Part shown: positions 1 through 7,595 of the stretch, one piece after another
Numbering within the stretch: position 1 is the stretch's first letter
Layout: every line of letters starts with the position of its first letter
NCBI GenBank assembly: GCA_052148155.1
Contig: JBKQIY010000197.1
Location: forward strand, 1 to 61,528
Direction of reading: 5' to 3'
Origin: JBBQER01 sp052148155
GTDB taxonomy: Bacteria; Actinomycetota; Acidimicrobiia; IMCC26256; PALSA-610
Length of the DNA: 61,528 nt
Notes under the pieces: generated by a model
What the model saw: only the letters and a program-made list of their open reading frames with translations
What the model was told of the DNA's origin: nothing
Database searches by the model: none
Made by a program: the position numbers and the translations under genes

Positions 1-2
1 CC

Positions 3-443
3 GGTGGTCACGGAAGGTGGGGTCAGGCCATCACGACGCTGGGTATGCCCGACGAGAACTTCGCGTCGTCCGGTCATCGCCCCGACGCACGCCGGCTCGA
101 CGACATGGCCGGCGTCGAACCCGCCGATGTCGACGTCGCGTTGCTGTACGACCATTTCACTCCCATGGTCATCATGCAGCTCGAGGACTACGGCTTTTGC
201 GGCATCGGCGAAGGAGGTCCGTTCGTCGCTGACGGCAACATCCGTTGGCCCGGCGGTGCCTTGCCGGTCAATACGCACGGCGGCAACCTGTCGGAGGCGT
301 ACATCATCGGTATGACGCACGTGATGGAAGCGGTCGAGCAGCTCCGCGGGACCGCCATCAATCAGGTCGACGGCGCACAGGTTGCGCTCGTGACCGGCGG
401 ACCGGCGTCGATTCCCGTGTCGTCACTGCTGTTGCACAACTAA
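3..443 (+). CDS. Thiolase-like lipid-transfer protein, C-terminal part (5' end outside window)
   Basis: The reading frame is open from the left edge and ends at TAA 441-443, so only about 146 C-terminal residues are present. The segment NTHGGNLSEAY, followed by a helix starting IIGMTHVMEAVEQLRG, is the C-terminal active-site region of SCP2-thiolase/lipid-transfer proteins. These act on acyl-CoA thioesters in the cytoplasm, either as thiolases or, for Ltp2-type members, as retro-aldolases in steroid side-chain removal. The next gene, a DUF35 protein, starts 2 bases after the stop. That is the usual pairing for this family and favours a two-subunit enzyme. The Cys-containing N-terminal half is not visible, so thiolase and aldolase cannot be separated here. 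Confidence 0.85.
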   Translation, partial: GGHGRWGQAITTLGMPDENFASSGHRPDARRLDDMAGVEPADVDVALLYDHFTPMVIMQLEDYGFCGIGEGGPFVADGNIRWPGGALPVNTHGGNLSEAYIIGMTHVMEAVEQLRGTAINQVDGAQVALVTGGPASIPVSSLLLHN

Positions 444-445
444 CG

Positions 446-883
446 ATGGGGGACACGATGCGAGGTGTGTTACCGGCCGACGTCATCGGGCTCAGCACGA
501 GTCCGGCGACCGAGCCGTTCTGGCGTGCCGCGGCCAGCCACCAGCTCGTCGTGCCCCGATGTACGACGTGTCGAACGTTCCGGTTCCCGCCTTCGTCGTT
601 CTGTTTCAACTGCCGCGCCCAGGACGTCGATTGGGTCGGCCACGACGGTGCCGGCGAGATCTACTCGTTTACGGTGATCCGCCATGCTGTGATCGCGTCG
701 GTGGCCGACGCATTGCCGTTGATCGCGGCGGTCGTTGAGCTCCCTCGTACGAACGGCTGCCGGCTGGTCGGCAACGTCGTCGATTGCGACCCGGCCGACG
801 TGAGTATTGGTCTGGCGGTCACGCTCGACTGGTACGACGTGCGCGCCGGCGAGTCGGTGCCGGTCTTTCGTGTCGTGACCTAG
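446..883 (+). CDS. DUF35 OB-fold protein with zinc ribbon
   Basis: This 145-residue protein has an N-terminal rubredoxin-like zinc ribbon, CTTC followed 11 residues later by CFNC (about residues 32-49), and then a beta-rich OB fold (GEIYSFTVIRHA...). This is the standard DUF35/OB-fold acyl-CoA-associated architecture. Family members bind thiolase-like or hydratase partners and help to position the CoA substrate. The ATG at 446 was chosen because it follows the upstream stop by two bases; an ATG at 458 is a possible alternative. It probably forms a complex with the thiolase-like protein encoded just upstream. The stop codon TAG shares bases with the stop of the convergent M24 gene (CTAG, 880-883). 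Confidence 0.85.
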   Translation: MGDTMRGVLPADVIGLSTSPATEPFWRAAASHQLVVPRCTTCRTFRFPPSSFCFNCRAQDVDWVGHDGAGEIYSFTVIRHAVIASVADALPLIAAVVELPRTNGCRLVGNVVDCDPADVSIGLAVTLDWYDVRAGESVPVFRVVT

Positions 884-1863
884 TCGTCGGCGGTGAGGAT
901 CAGCGGACCGTTGTCGGTGACGTGCAGCACATCCTGGTGGAGGCGTCGGCCCCGGTGCAGCTCCAGTGCGAGCACCATGCCGGCCTCCAGCGCGAGCTCG
1001 TCGTCGTAGGGTTCGACCCCGCGCCCGAGGCCGTAGACGACGGCGTCGAGGTCCCGGAGATGGCCGACGCGAGTTCCGGCCTGGCACAACGCGACGAGGT
1101 CCGACCATCCGTCCGGCGGTGGCTGCGCGATCGAGGGCTCGTCGACGACGTACGTACGGGCGAGCGACGCCTCCCAGCCGTGGCGGAGCGCACCGGCCCG
1201 CAGTGCGACATGCTCGCCCGCGCCGATGAGCCGCTCGGGTGCCAGCCAGCTGGAGGCGCCACCGTCGATCGGCGCGGCGACCGCCTCGAACGCCGGGGTC
1301 GTCACCCCGAGCGCAGCGAACCGTTCCGCGCACACGCCTCGCAGGACACGCGCCCGAACGCCGTCGCGCAGAAACGCCGCCATCGCCGCGAGGCCGTTGC
1401 ACGCGACGCGTGCGGCGTCAGCGACAGCTTGGATCTTGTCCGCGGATGGCACGCGCCACATCCCGGCGAAGATCGGTCCGGCGTCGGCGAAGTCGGCGCG
1501 CGGGACCAGCTCGCCGAGCAGCGTGTGCATCGCGGGTGACATTCCGTCGACCCCGACCGTGGCTGCGTCGGTCAATCCTGGAATTGCCCGCAACTCGCCG
1601 AGCAGTTTTGCTGGGCTCCACGTGAGTGGGAAGCACCGTTCGATGGGGAAGTGCTCGAAGCCGTCGTTGCTGTTGGCGAGCAGATGCACTTCGGCCGTTT
1701 TGCGTACGACGACGCAGCTGGCCGCGAACGGGCGTGTCCCGGACAGCCACAATCGGTCGGCGCCCGAAACCGCGCGCGCGTTCGCTTCCCGCCCGAGCAC
1801 CAGCGCATCGATCCCGCGGCGTTGCATCTCGGTGAGGCAGTAGTCGAGCTCCGGTGTTGTCAT
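880..1863 (-). CDS. M24-family protein with degenerate metal site (probable pseudoenzyme)
   Basis: This 327-residue protein has the aminopeptidase P/prolidase layout: an N-terminal creatinase-like domain (about 1-135) and a pita-bread domain (about 140-327). The five metal ligands of active M24 enzymes are mostly gone. The first Asp position reads VALRAGA (Arg222), the second reads EASLART (no Asp), the HGIG loop reads YGLGRGV (no His), and the last Glu reads HQDVLHV. Only a Glu at about 301 remains. It starts inside the stop of the upstream, intact M24 gene (ATGA, 1860-1863), so the two are translationally coupled. The inferred role is a partner or regulator of that enzyme, or a ligand-binding derivative. 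A metal-independent creatinase-like hydrolase is less likely because the His is missing. Confidence 0.8.
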   Translation of the reverse strand: MTTPELDYCLTEMQRRGIDALVLGREANARAVSGADRLWLSGTRPFAASCVVVRKTAEVHLLANSNDGFEHFPIERCFPLTWSPAKLLGELRAIPGLTDAATVGVDGMSPAMHTLLGELVPRADFADAGPIFAGMWRVPSADKIQAVADAARVACNGLAAMAAFLRDGVRARVLRGVCAERFAALGVTTPAFEAVAAPIDGGASSWLAPERLIGAGEHVALRAGALRHGWEASLARTYVVDEPSIAQPPPDGWSDLVALCQAGTRVGHLRDLDAVVYGLGRGVEPYDDELALEAGMVLALELHRGRRLHQDVLHVTDNGPLILTADD

Positions 1864-3029
1864 GGGGCTCCGTCGAGCACGGCCCGATTGGAGAGCCACA
1901 GATATCCGTCCTCGGTGATCGCGACGACTTCTTCGCTGCGATGACCGCAATGGCCGTCGTCCCACACGACGGGTTCGAACACGACGACCATGCCCGGTTG
2001 GAGGACGATCGACGCGTCGAACTCGTCGCCGCGGTCGGTGCCGATGAGCGGCATTTCGGCGCTGTCGGTGCCGATCCCATGCGCGAGGTAGAAGTACGAC
2101 AGCCAGGGTCGCCGGCCGGTCCGTTCGGTGGCGACCCGGACCAGGTCGGCTCCGGTGGCGCCCGGCTTCGTCGCCTCGAGCACGCGGTCCACGGTCGCAC
2201 GCCAGTCGGCGAACTGTGTACGCGCGTGGTGGTCGGGCTCGCCGCCGACGATCCACGTCGCGCCGAAGTCGGATGCGTAGCCGTTCAGGTTGATGCCCGT
2301 GTCGACCCACAGCACGTCGCCGTCGGCCAGCTTGTGTGGGCGCGTCGGGAGCGGGAACACCGGCTCGCCCGTGACGCTTGCCGGCCCGACCGCGACCGAG
2401 CGGGGCATCACTTGGAACACGGGATCGACGGTGTTCGACGTGGCACCCAGTTCGGCAATCGCGCGCAGGAAGGCGCCCGACAGATCAGTGGCGAGCGCGC
2501 CCGACCGGGCTTCGGCGCGTGCTGCGCGTATCGCGCGTTCGTTGATCGCTTGGGCCTGGCGGATGCATTCGAGCTCGTCGATCGTTTTTGTCAGCTTTGC
2601 CGGCGCGAGCGCCTGATTGGCATCCACCACCTCGCGTGCACGAAGTGCCTGCCACAGCGGAACGGGTGCGTCGTCGAGTCCGAGCTGACCGCCCGGCAGG
2701 GAGGCGACGAGCTCCGCGGCACCTTGGGCGGATTCGACCTCGACGGCGGGGTGGAGATGGTCGTTCGGGAGATCCGACGCCGATCCTTCAGGAAACTCGG
2801 TGTACAGGTGCGGTGACGGGTCGGTGCGGTCGACGACAGCCACGGCCCGCCACCATGACGCTCGCACGTGATCCGATGCGGGAACGCGGGCGCCGGTCGC
2901 GTACGACACGTTCGACTGGTTGCACAACACGAGGGTGTCGATGCCGGCGGCGGCCATTGCCGTGCGCAGCTTGTCGGTCCGGGCCCGCCGCATGCGCGCC
3001 AGGTCGAGCGTGCACACCGGCGTGGTCAT
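1860..3029 (-). CDS. M24-family metallopeptidase (Xaa-Pro aminopeptidase/dipeptidase-like)
   Basis: This is a 389-residue two-domain M24 protein with all five metal ligands in order: Asp243 (WVDTGIN), Asp254 (YASDFGAT), His317 (YLAHGIG), Glu352 (VVFEPVV) and Glu366 (HRSEEVV). Family members are cytosolic dimetal hydrolases that cleave Xaa-Pro bonds or related amide bonds. The substrate cannot be fixed from sequence. ATG 3029 gives the typical short N-terminus ahead of the creatinase-like domain (about 10-150). The gene overlaps the start of the degenerate M24 gene by four bases, so the two products are probably made at a fixed ratio. The DUF4202 gene lies 14 bases upstream on the same strand. 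Confidence 0.85.
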   Translation of the reverse strand: MTTPVCTLDLARMRRARTDKLRTAMAAAGIDTLVLCNQSNVSYATGARVPASDHVRASWWRAVAVVDRTDPSPHLYTEFPEGSASDLPNDHLHPAVEVESAQGAAELVASLPGGQLGLDDAPVPLWQALRAREVVDANQALAPAKLTKTIDELECIRQAQAINERAIRAARAEARSGALATDLSGAFLRAIAELGATSNTVDPVFQVMPRSVAVGPASVTGEPVFPLPTRPHKLADGDVLWVDTGINLNGYASDFGATWIVGGEPDHHARTQFADWRATVDRVLEATKPGATGADLVRVATERTGRRPWLSYFYLAHGIGTDSAEMPLIGTDRGDEFDASIVLQPGMVVVFEPVVWDDGHCGHRSEEVVAITEDGYLWLSNRAVLDGAP

Positions 3030-3043
3030 GGCGGCAAAGCTAC

Positions 3044-3988
3044 TCAGGCTTGCGGTCGCGGGTGGCGTTGGGAGGTTTGCAGGTACACCGCGATGTGGGT
3101 AATGAGGCCGGTGAGGGTGTCGAACACGACCGCTTCGGACGTCTCGAGGCGGGCGTCGCCGTCGTCGACGGTCTCGCGCAGCTCGACGGTCACCGCCGCA
3201 CCGGCGTCGAACACGCGGTCGACGTCGAGTTGGTAGCCGCCGAGCGCGTCGATCGTGTCGGTCAGGAACCTGGTGTAGGTGTCCCGGCCCTGATAGCGGT
3301 CGCGGTACGGGCCGATGCGCTCGACGTCGGGAGCGAGCGTCGCCGCGACCGCGTCCCAATCGTGTGCGGCGAGGCCGGCGAGGTAACGGTCCACGACATC
3401 ACGCGCGAGCGCGCCGGCCAGGATCGCGCCCGAACGCGGGTCGAGCGGCACGTCGACGATCGCGGCGCGGCCGGATTCGCTCATCTTGTGCGCGGTCCGT
3501 ACGAGTACCCGCGCCAACGTTGTCGGATCGAGGCGCGCGACGACGTCGGCGAGCTGCGTCTCGAGGAACACGAGGCACAGCGCGTCTTCGAGAGCCTGTA
3601 CTTCGGCGTCGTCGGCGAGGTCGACCTTCTGGACGATCGCCTGCACTCGCGCGACGGTGCCGGAGTCGTAGCCGGCGGCGCTGAGAAGGTCGCCGAGCTC
3701 GGCGGCGTGCTGTGCTTGCAGCGACTTGCGCCAGCGTAAGTAGCCGGCGCGGCCGGGCGGAGCCGACGTGCGCGGAACCGTCCAGCGGCGGTAATGATGG
3801 CCCCGCGCCGCAAGGAGGAGCGCTTCGGTCGCGTCGGGGTCGAGTCGTCTGACCCACTCGGTCACAAGTTCGGCGTGGAGGACCTCCTTCGGCCCGGTGC
3901 GTGAACGCACCGTCACGATGTTGGGATCGTCGCTGTTTCCCACGTCGATCGCCGCGATCGCGCGCTGGAAGCGTTCGGGGTTGGCCAC
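3044..3988 (-). CDS. DUF4202 - SnoaL/NTF2-like fusion protein
   Basis: This 314-residue protein has two domains. Residues 1-190 match the DUF4202 pattern as I remember it: a start like RFQRAIAAID, then PKEVLHAELV, then ARGHHYRRW and TSAPPGRAGYLRWR. Its His-rich helix suggests a metal-dependent HD-like hydrolase fold, but no activity is established. Residues 195-314 are a SnoaL/NTF2-like cone domain (VDRYLAGLAAHDWDAV..., YQGRDTYTRFL), which usually binds a small hydrophobic ligand. DUF4202 normally occurs alone at about 190 residues, so the fusion is unusual. The start is GTG at 3988. It reads toward the M24 pair and may be co-transcribed with it. Function unknown. Confidence 0.75.
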   Translation of the reverse strand: MANPERFQRAIAAIDVGNSDDPNIVTVRSRTGPKEVLHAELVTEWVRRLDPDATEALLLAARGHHYRRWTVPRTSAPPGRAGYLRWRKSLQAQHAAELGDLLSAAGYDSGTVARVQAIVQKVDLADDAEVQALEDALCLVFLETQLADVVARLDPTTLARVLVRTAHKMSESGRAAIVDVPLDPRSGAILAGALARDVVDRYLAGLAAHDWDAVAATLAPDVERIGPYRDRYQGRDTYTRFLTDTIDALGGYQLDVDRVFDAGAAVTVELRETVDDGDARLETSEAVVFDTLTGLITHIAVYLQTSQRHPRPQA

Positions 3989-4012
3989 CGCGCTCGAGTG
4001 CCCGCGGCGACG

Positions 4013-4738
4013 TCAGTCGGCGCCGAGATGTCGCCCGAACCAGTCGAGCGTTCGGGTCCAGCCGTCGGACGCGGCGCCAGCGTTGTACGACGGGCGCGCA
4101 TCACAATGGAACCCGTGTTCGGCGTCGGAGTAGCGGACCACCTCGGCGTCGACCGGCGCAGCGCCGAGCGCGTCGCGCAGCTGTTCGACGTCGTCGACGG
4201 GGATCGACTCGTCTCGGTCGCCGAACAGTCCGAGCCACGGTGCCTGCATGGTCGGCGCGCCGTCGACGAGCGCCGGGAACTGCGGGAACCGGGCGGTCAC
4301 GATGCCCCCGCCGTAGAAGCCCACCGCGGCTCCGATGGCCCGGCGCGACGCGACCAGGAACGTCACCCGTCCCCCGAAACAAAATCCGACGATGCCGATC
4401 TGGTGGTCGGCGAAGCCGATGCCGTGCAGATAGTCGATCGTCGCATCCACGTCGGCGAGGATCGCGTCGTCGCTACCGATGCCGATGAAGTGTTCGATCA
4501 CCGGACCGAAGTCGCCGTAGTCGACGATGGCGCCGGGCCCGGTGCGGTGGAACATGTCGGGCGCGACGGCGCGGTAGCCCGCGTCGGCGAACCGTCGGGT
4601 GACATCTTCGATGTGCGGATTCACCCCGAACGCTTCTTGGATGACGACGACCGCGCCGCGTGCGTCGCCCTCGGGAACGGCTTCGTACAGCCGCATCGGC
4701 CCGTCAACGGTGGCGACTTCCTCGTCTTTCGTACGCAT
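4013..4738 (-). CDS. Dienelactone hydrolase family protein
   Basis: A 241-residue alpha/beta hydrolase of the dienelactone hydrolase family. The nucleophile is Cys120 in GFCFGG, which replaces the Ser of ordinary esterases. The acid lies in GDRDESIP (about 174-176) and the His is 208 in AEHGFH. Length and motif spacing are normal. The family hydrolyses carboxymethylenebutenolide in chlorocatechol pathways, but many actinobacterial paralogues have other cytosolic ester or lactone substrates. No ring-cleavage genes are nearby, so the substrate is open. It lies between clpP-like and DUF4202 genes on the same strand, with gaps of 17 and 24 bases. Confidence 0.85.
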   Translation of the reverse strand: MRTKDEEVATVDGPMRLYEAVPEGDARGAVVVIQEAFGVNPHIEDVTRRFADAGYRAVAPDMFHRTGPGAIVDYGDFGPVIEHFIGIGSDDAILADVDATIDYLHGIGFADHQIGIVGFCFGGRVTFLVASRRAIGAAVGFYGGGIVTARFPQFPALVDGAPTMQAPWLGLFGDRDESIPVDDVEQLRDALGAAPVDAEVVRYSDAEHGFHCDARPSYNAGAASDGWTRTLDWFGRHLGAD

Positions 4739-4755
4739 GGGTGGAGACTAACGAG

Positions 4756-5340
4756 TCAATCCGCAACGGTCACGACGTGCCGTCTGGGCGCGATCACCTC
4801 GTCGACCATGCCGTACTCGAGGGCATCGGCCGCGGTGAACCAACGATCACGATCGCCGTCCGCGATGATCCGTTCCACCGGCTGGCCGGTGTGGGCTGCG
4901 GTGAGTTCGGCCATGAGCCGGCGAGCGAGCGAGAACTGTTCGGCCTGGATCGCGACGTCGACCGCGTAGCCTTCGACAGCTCCGAGCGGCTGGTGCATCA
5001 GAATCCGACTGTGCGCGTGCGCGTACCGTTGGCCGCGGGCGCCCGCACACAGAAGGAACTGCGCCATCGATGCCGCGAAACCGAGGCATACCGTCGCGAC
5101 GTCACAGCGCAACGCTTGCATCGTGTCGTAGATCGCGAAGCCCGCATCGACCTCGCCGCCCGGGGAATGCAGATACAGCGTCGCCGGCGTGTCGGCGTCG
5201 TCGGCCTCCAGCACCAGCAGCTGCGCGCAGACACGGGCTGCGACCTCGGCGTCGATCGCTCCGGTGAGCATGACCCGCCGTTGGTCGAGCAAGCGCCGGA
5301 AGATCGCGTCGCCGACCGGCAACTCTTTTTGCAACTCCAT
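4756..5340 (-). CDS. clpP: ClpP-like serine protease subunit
   Basis: A 194-residue ClpP-fold protein. Ser91 (GFAASMAQ), His116 (ILMHQP) and an Asp in DRDRW (about 165) form the Ser-His-Asp triad, and LHSPGGEVDAGFAIYD is the oligomer-contact region. ClpP forms a barrel in the cytosol that degrades proteins fed in by Clp ATPases. It is a solitary gene without clpX or a second clpP beside it, so it is probably an accessory paralogue. The start at ATG 5340 lies inside an 18-base palindrome, TGCAAC-N6-GTTGCA (5330-5347), that recurs over the start of the divergent SRPBCC gene. This suggests joint control by the ArsR regulator at 5748-6071. Confidence 0.85.
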   Translation of the reverse strand: MELQKELPVGDAIFRRLLDQRRVMLTGAIDAEVAARVCAQLLVLEADDADTPATLYLHSPGGEVDAGFAIYDTMQALRCDVATVCLGFAASMAQFLLCAGARGQRYAHAHSRILMHQPLGAVEGYAVDVAIQAEQFSLARRLMAELTAAHTGQPVERIIADGDRDRWFTAADALEYGMVDEVIAPRRHVVTVAD

Positions 5341-5347
5341 GGTTGCA
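5330..5347. promoter_or_regulatory. Palindrome TGCAAC-N6-GTTGCA over the clpP-like start codon (candidate ArsR operator 1)
   Basis: This is a perfect inverted repeat with 6-base arms and a 6-base centre, and it covers the start codon of the divergent clpP-like gene. An identical-arm copy lies 46 bases away at 5376-5393. Repressors of the ArsR-SRPBCC type are known to bind palindromic sites overlapping their own start region. The regulator encoded in this cluster is the obvious candidate to bind here (inference). Confidence 0.6.
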
Positions 5348-5375
5348 TATCGTAGTCGATCACGGTGGACTAAGG

Positions 5376-5393
5376 TGCAACCTATGAGTTGCA
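5376..5393. promoter_or_regulatory. Palindrome TGCAAC-N6-GTTGCA over the SRPBCC start codon (candidate ArsR operator 2)
   Basis: This second copy has the same arms as the one at 5330-5347. The start codon ATG 5384-5386 of the SRPBCC gene lies in its centre and right arm. The two sites flank the whole divergent intergenic space, so a dimer at each could shut off both directions. The 46-base centre-to-centre distance is between four and five helical turns. Confidence 0.65.
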
Positions 5394-5767
5394 TGGATGG
5401 GGTTCCGAGCGTCGAGCGCGAAGTCGAGGTGGCGGCACCGCCCGACCAGGTGTGGGAGTCGCTGGCGTCGCTGCTCGGCGACGACGTCGAGCTGACCGCC
5501 GAGCCGGGCGGACGGCTCCAGGCCCGAGGTCCCGACGGTGACCATGTCGGCGTGGTCGAGGAGGCCGACGCGCCGCGGCGGCTGAGCTTCTGGTGGGTTC
5601 CCACGCGGGGCGACGAGTTGCCGTCGCGGGTCGAACTGGAGTTGACGCCGACCGCGCCCGACACCGTCGCCGTCGGCACGTTGGTGCGGGTACGCGAAAC
5701 GAGATTCGACGCGGCCAGCGTGGTCGACGACCTGCTCCGAGGTCCGCGTGCCCGCGCCCGCGCCTGA
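5384..5767 (+). CDS. SRPBCC (AHSA1/START-like) family protein
   Basis: A 127-residue protein with the SRPBCC fold pattern: it opens with VEREVEVAAPPDQVWESLASLLG, then alternating strands (GGRLQARGPDGDHVGVVEE, RRLSFWWVP, VELELTPT) and a C-terminal helix. Such proteins bind hydrophobic ligands or act as co-chaperone-like partners. They are very often encoded in one operon with an ArsR-type repressor, as here. The ATG at 5384 lies inside the candidate operator. The 3' end overlaps the ArsR gene by 20 bases, so the pair is co-translated. The ligand is unknown. Confidence 0.75.
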   Translation: MSCMDGVPSVEREVEVAAPPDQVWESLASLLGDDVELTAEPGGRLQARGPDGDHVGVVEEADAPRRLSFWWVPTRGDELPSRVELELTPTAPDTVAVGTLVRVRETRFDAASVVDDLLRGPRARARA

Positions 5768-6071
5768 GCGGGTCTTCGCCGCGCTTGCCGACCCGACCCG
5801 CTGTCGCGTCATTGAGCGTCTCGGACTCTCGCCGGCAACTGCCGGGGAGATCGCGGCCCAGCTGCCGGTTTCGCGCCAAGCGGTCGTCAAACACCTCGCG
5901 ATGCTCGAAGCGGCCGGGTTGGCTTCCGGGACGCGTGACGGACGCAGGGTCGTGTACCGCCTCACGCCCGGCGAGTTCGCCGCCGCGGCCCGCTGGATGG
6001 GCGATGTCGGCGCCGCGTGGGACCGCCGCCTCGCGGCGCTCGCCACGCACGTCGGCGCTTCCGCCGAGTGA
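5748..6071 (+). CDS. ArsR-family winged-helix transcriptional regulator
   Basis: This 107-residue ArsR/SmtB-like protein carries the recognition-helix region PVSRQAVVKHLAMLEAAGL (about residues 43-61), followed by the wing GTRDGRRVVYRLTP. There is no Cys metal-binding motif, so it belongs to the non-metal branch typically paired with SRPBCC proteins. It starts at GTG 5748 within the SRPBCC gene. It probably represses its own operon and the divergent clpP-like gene through the two TGCAAC-N6-GTTGCA palindromes (inference). Whether the following ferredoxin and acyl-CoA dehydrogenase genes (from 6111) are in the same transcript is unclear, but the gap is only 39 bases. Confidence 0.85.
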   Translation: MPAPAPERVFAALADPTRCRVIERLGLSPATAGEIAAQLPVSRQAVVKHLAMLEAAGLASGTRDGRRVVYRLTPGEFAAAARWMGDVGAAWDRRLAALATHVGASAE

Positions 6072-6110
6072 CGGTTGCTACGGTGCTGGCCGCTTCCGCA
6101 GGAGGACGCC

Positions 6111-6311
6111 ATGGGCTTCAAGGTGATCGTCGACTTCGACAAATGTGAGAGCAACGCGTTGTGTATGGGGGTCGCACCCGAGGTCTTCGAGGTGCGCGAC
6201 GACGACTTTCTGTACGTGCTGCAGGAACAGCCGCCCGACGAGCTGCGCGCCCGCTGCGCAGAAGCCGTGCGTGTCTGTCCCAAGCAGGCCATCACCATCG
6301 AGGACCTCTGA
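6111..6311 (+). CDS. Short ferredoxin, [3Fe-4S] type
   Basis: A 66-residue ferredoxin with the cysteine pattern CESNALC (C-x5-C) and a single C-terminal VCP motif (VRVCPKQAI). This is the three-cysteine arrangement of P450-type [3Fe-4S] ferredoxins. The start at ATG 6111 is preceded by a strong ribosome binding site, AGGAGG, at 6100-6105. It carries electrons in the cytosol, commonly to a cytochrome P450 or a Rieske oxygenase, but neither is visible in this window. The downstream acyl-CoA dehydrogenase follows after five bases and may be co-transcribed, although such dehydrogenases use ETF rather than ferredoxin. Confidence 0.85.
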   Translation: MGFKVIVDFDKCESNALCMGVAPEVFEVRDDDFLYVLQEQPPDELRARCAEAVRVCPKQAITIEDL

Positions 6312-6316
6312 GCGTC

Positions 6317-7540
6317 TTGGATTTCGAGGAGACCCCTGAGGAACAGACCTTCCGTAGCGAAGCGCGGGCCTGGCTCGAAGCGCGTGCGAAGCGACGTCAG
6401 CCGGGCACGGATCCAGAGCACTTCTACTCGTCGAACGACTCCAGCGCACAAGCGGACGCCGCGCACGTACGGGCCTGCAAAACTTGGCAACGGACTCTGT
6501 ACGAAGCCGGTTGGGCGGGCATCGCCTGGCCGAAGGACTTCGGTGGGCGAGGCGGGGCCGGCTGGCAACAACGGATCTTCAACGAAGAGCAGTCGCGATT
6601 CGATGTCGCCGCCGGTGTGTTCGCGGTCGGGATCGCGATGGCAGGACCGACGATCATCGCGTGGGGAACCGACGAGCAACGCCAACGGTTCCTGACGCCG
6701 ATGCTCAGCGGGGAGCACGTCTGGTGTCAGCTTTTCTCCGAACCGGGCGCCGGTTCGGATCTCGCCGGGCTGCGCACCCGCGCCGTGCGCGACGGTGAGC
6801 AATGGATCGTGAACGGTCAGAAGGTGTGGACCTCGGGTGCCCATCACAGCGACTGGGGTTTGTTGCTGACCCGCACCGACCTGGACGCCCCGAAGCACAA
6901 GGGCATCACCGCCTTCTTGCTCGACATGCACATGCCCGGCATCGAGGTGCGGCCGCTCCGCCAGATCAACGGGATGGCACATTTCAACGAGGTGTTCTTC
7001 ACCGACGTCGCCGTCCCGGACTCGTGCCGGCTCGGACCGGTCAACGAAGGCTGGCGCGTCGCGAACACGATGCTGTCGAACGAACGGGCGATGATCGGCG
7101 GCGGCGGACGCGTCGGCTGGCGCGACATCGTGACCCTCGCGCAGCGCCTCGGTGCGACCTCCGACCCGGTGTTGCGCCAACAGCTGGCCCAGAGCTTCAC
7201 GCGGCTGCAGCTCATCAAGTGGTTGGGCTGGAGGGCGCGGAGCCGCAAAGACCAGGGTTTGGGGCCAGAAGCGTCGGTGGTGAAGCTCGCCGCATCACGC
7301 CGACAGGAGCTCGACGGCAGCCTCGTGCTCGCACTTCAGGGCGCCGCCGGGATGCTTTCCGACACCGACGCGGTCGCCAACGGCTACTGGCAACAGCAGT
7401 TTCTGATGCAATGGTCCAGCCGCATCGGCGGCGGCACCGAACAAATTCAACGCAACGTCATCGGCGAACGGGTCCTCGGCCTGCCCGGCGAACCCCGGAT
7501 CGACAAAGACGTCGCGTTCCGCGAACTGGCGGGATCCTGA
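6317..7540 (+). CDS. Acyl-CoA dehydrogenase (FadE family)
   Basis: A 407-residue acyl-CoA dehydrogenase. FAD- and substrate-binding signatures are present: WCQLFSEPGAGSDLAG (about 131-146), then VNGQKVWTSGA, and the C-terminal RIGGGTEQIQRNVIGERVLGLP with the catalytic-loop Glu. The family oxidises acyl-CoA at the alpha-beta carbons using FAD and passes electrons to ETF. The start is uncertain: TTG 6317 gives the usual MDFE... N-terminus and lies 5 bases after the ferredoxin stop, while CTG 6308 is an alternative. Its length is normal for the FadE branch found in actinobacterial sterol and branched-lipid pathways. The exact acyl substrate is unknown. Confidence 0.85.
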   Translation: MDFEETPEEQTFRSEARAWLEARAKRRQPGTDPEHFYSSNDSSAQADAAHVRACKTWQRTLYEAGWAGIAWPKDFGGRGGAGWQQRIFNEEQSRFDVAAGVFAVGIAMAGPTIIAWGTDEQRQRFLTPMLSGEHVWCQLFSEPGAGSDLAGLRTRAVRDGEQWIVNGQKVWTSGAHHSDWGLLLTRTDLDAPKHKGITAFLLDMHMPGIEVRPLRQINGMAHFNEVFFTDVAVPDSCRLGPVNEGWRVANTMLSNERAMIGGGGRVGWRDIVTLAQRLGATSDPVLRQQLAQSFTRLQLIKWLGWRARSRKDQGLGPEASVVKLAASRRQELDGSLVLALQGAAGMLSDTDAVANGYWQQQFLMQWSSRIGGGTEQIQRNVIGERVLGLPGEPRIDKDVAFRELAGS

Positions 7541-7595
7541 CCCGACGGCGCACGGTCTGGGGAACTCACGGACCGGTCCTTGCGTCATATCGGTC

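Noticed and set aside
5360..7180. Long open frame on the minus strand (about 600 codons)
   Set aside because: It is antisense to the SRPBCC, ArsR, ferredoxin and acyl-CoA dehydrogenase genes. Its translation is Arg/Ser-rich with no domain, which is usual for antisense frames in high-GC DNA.
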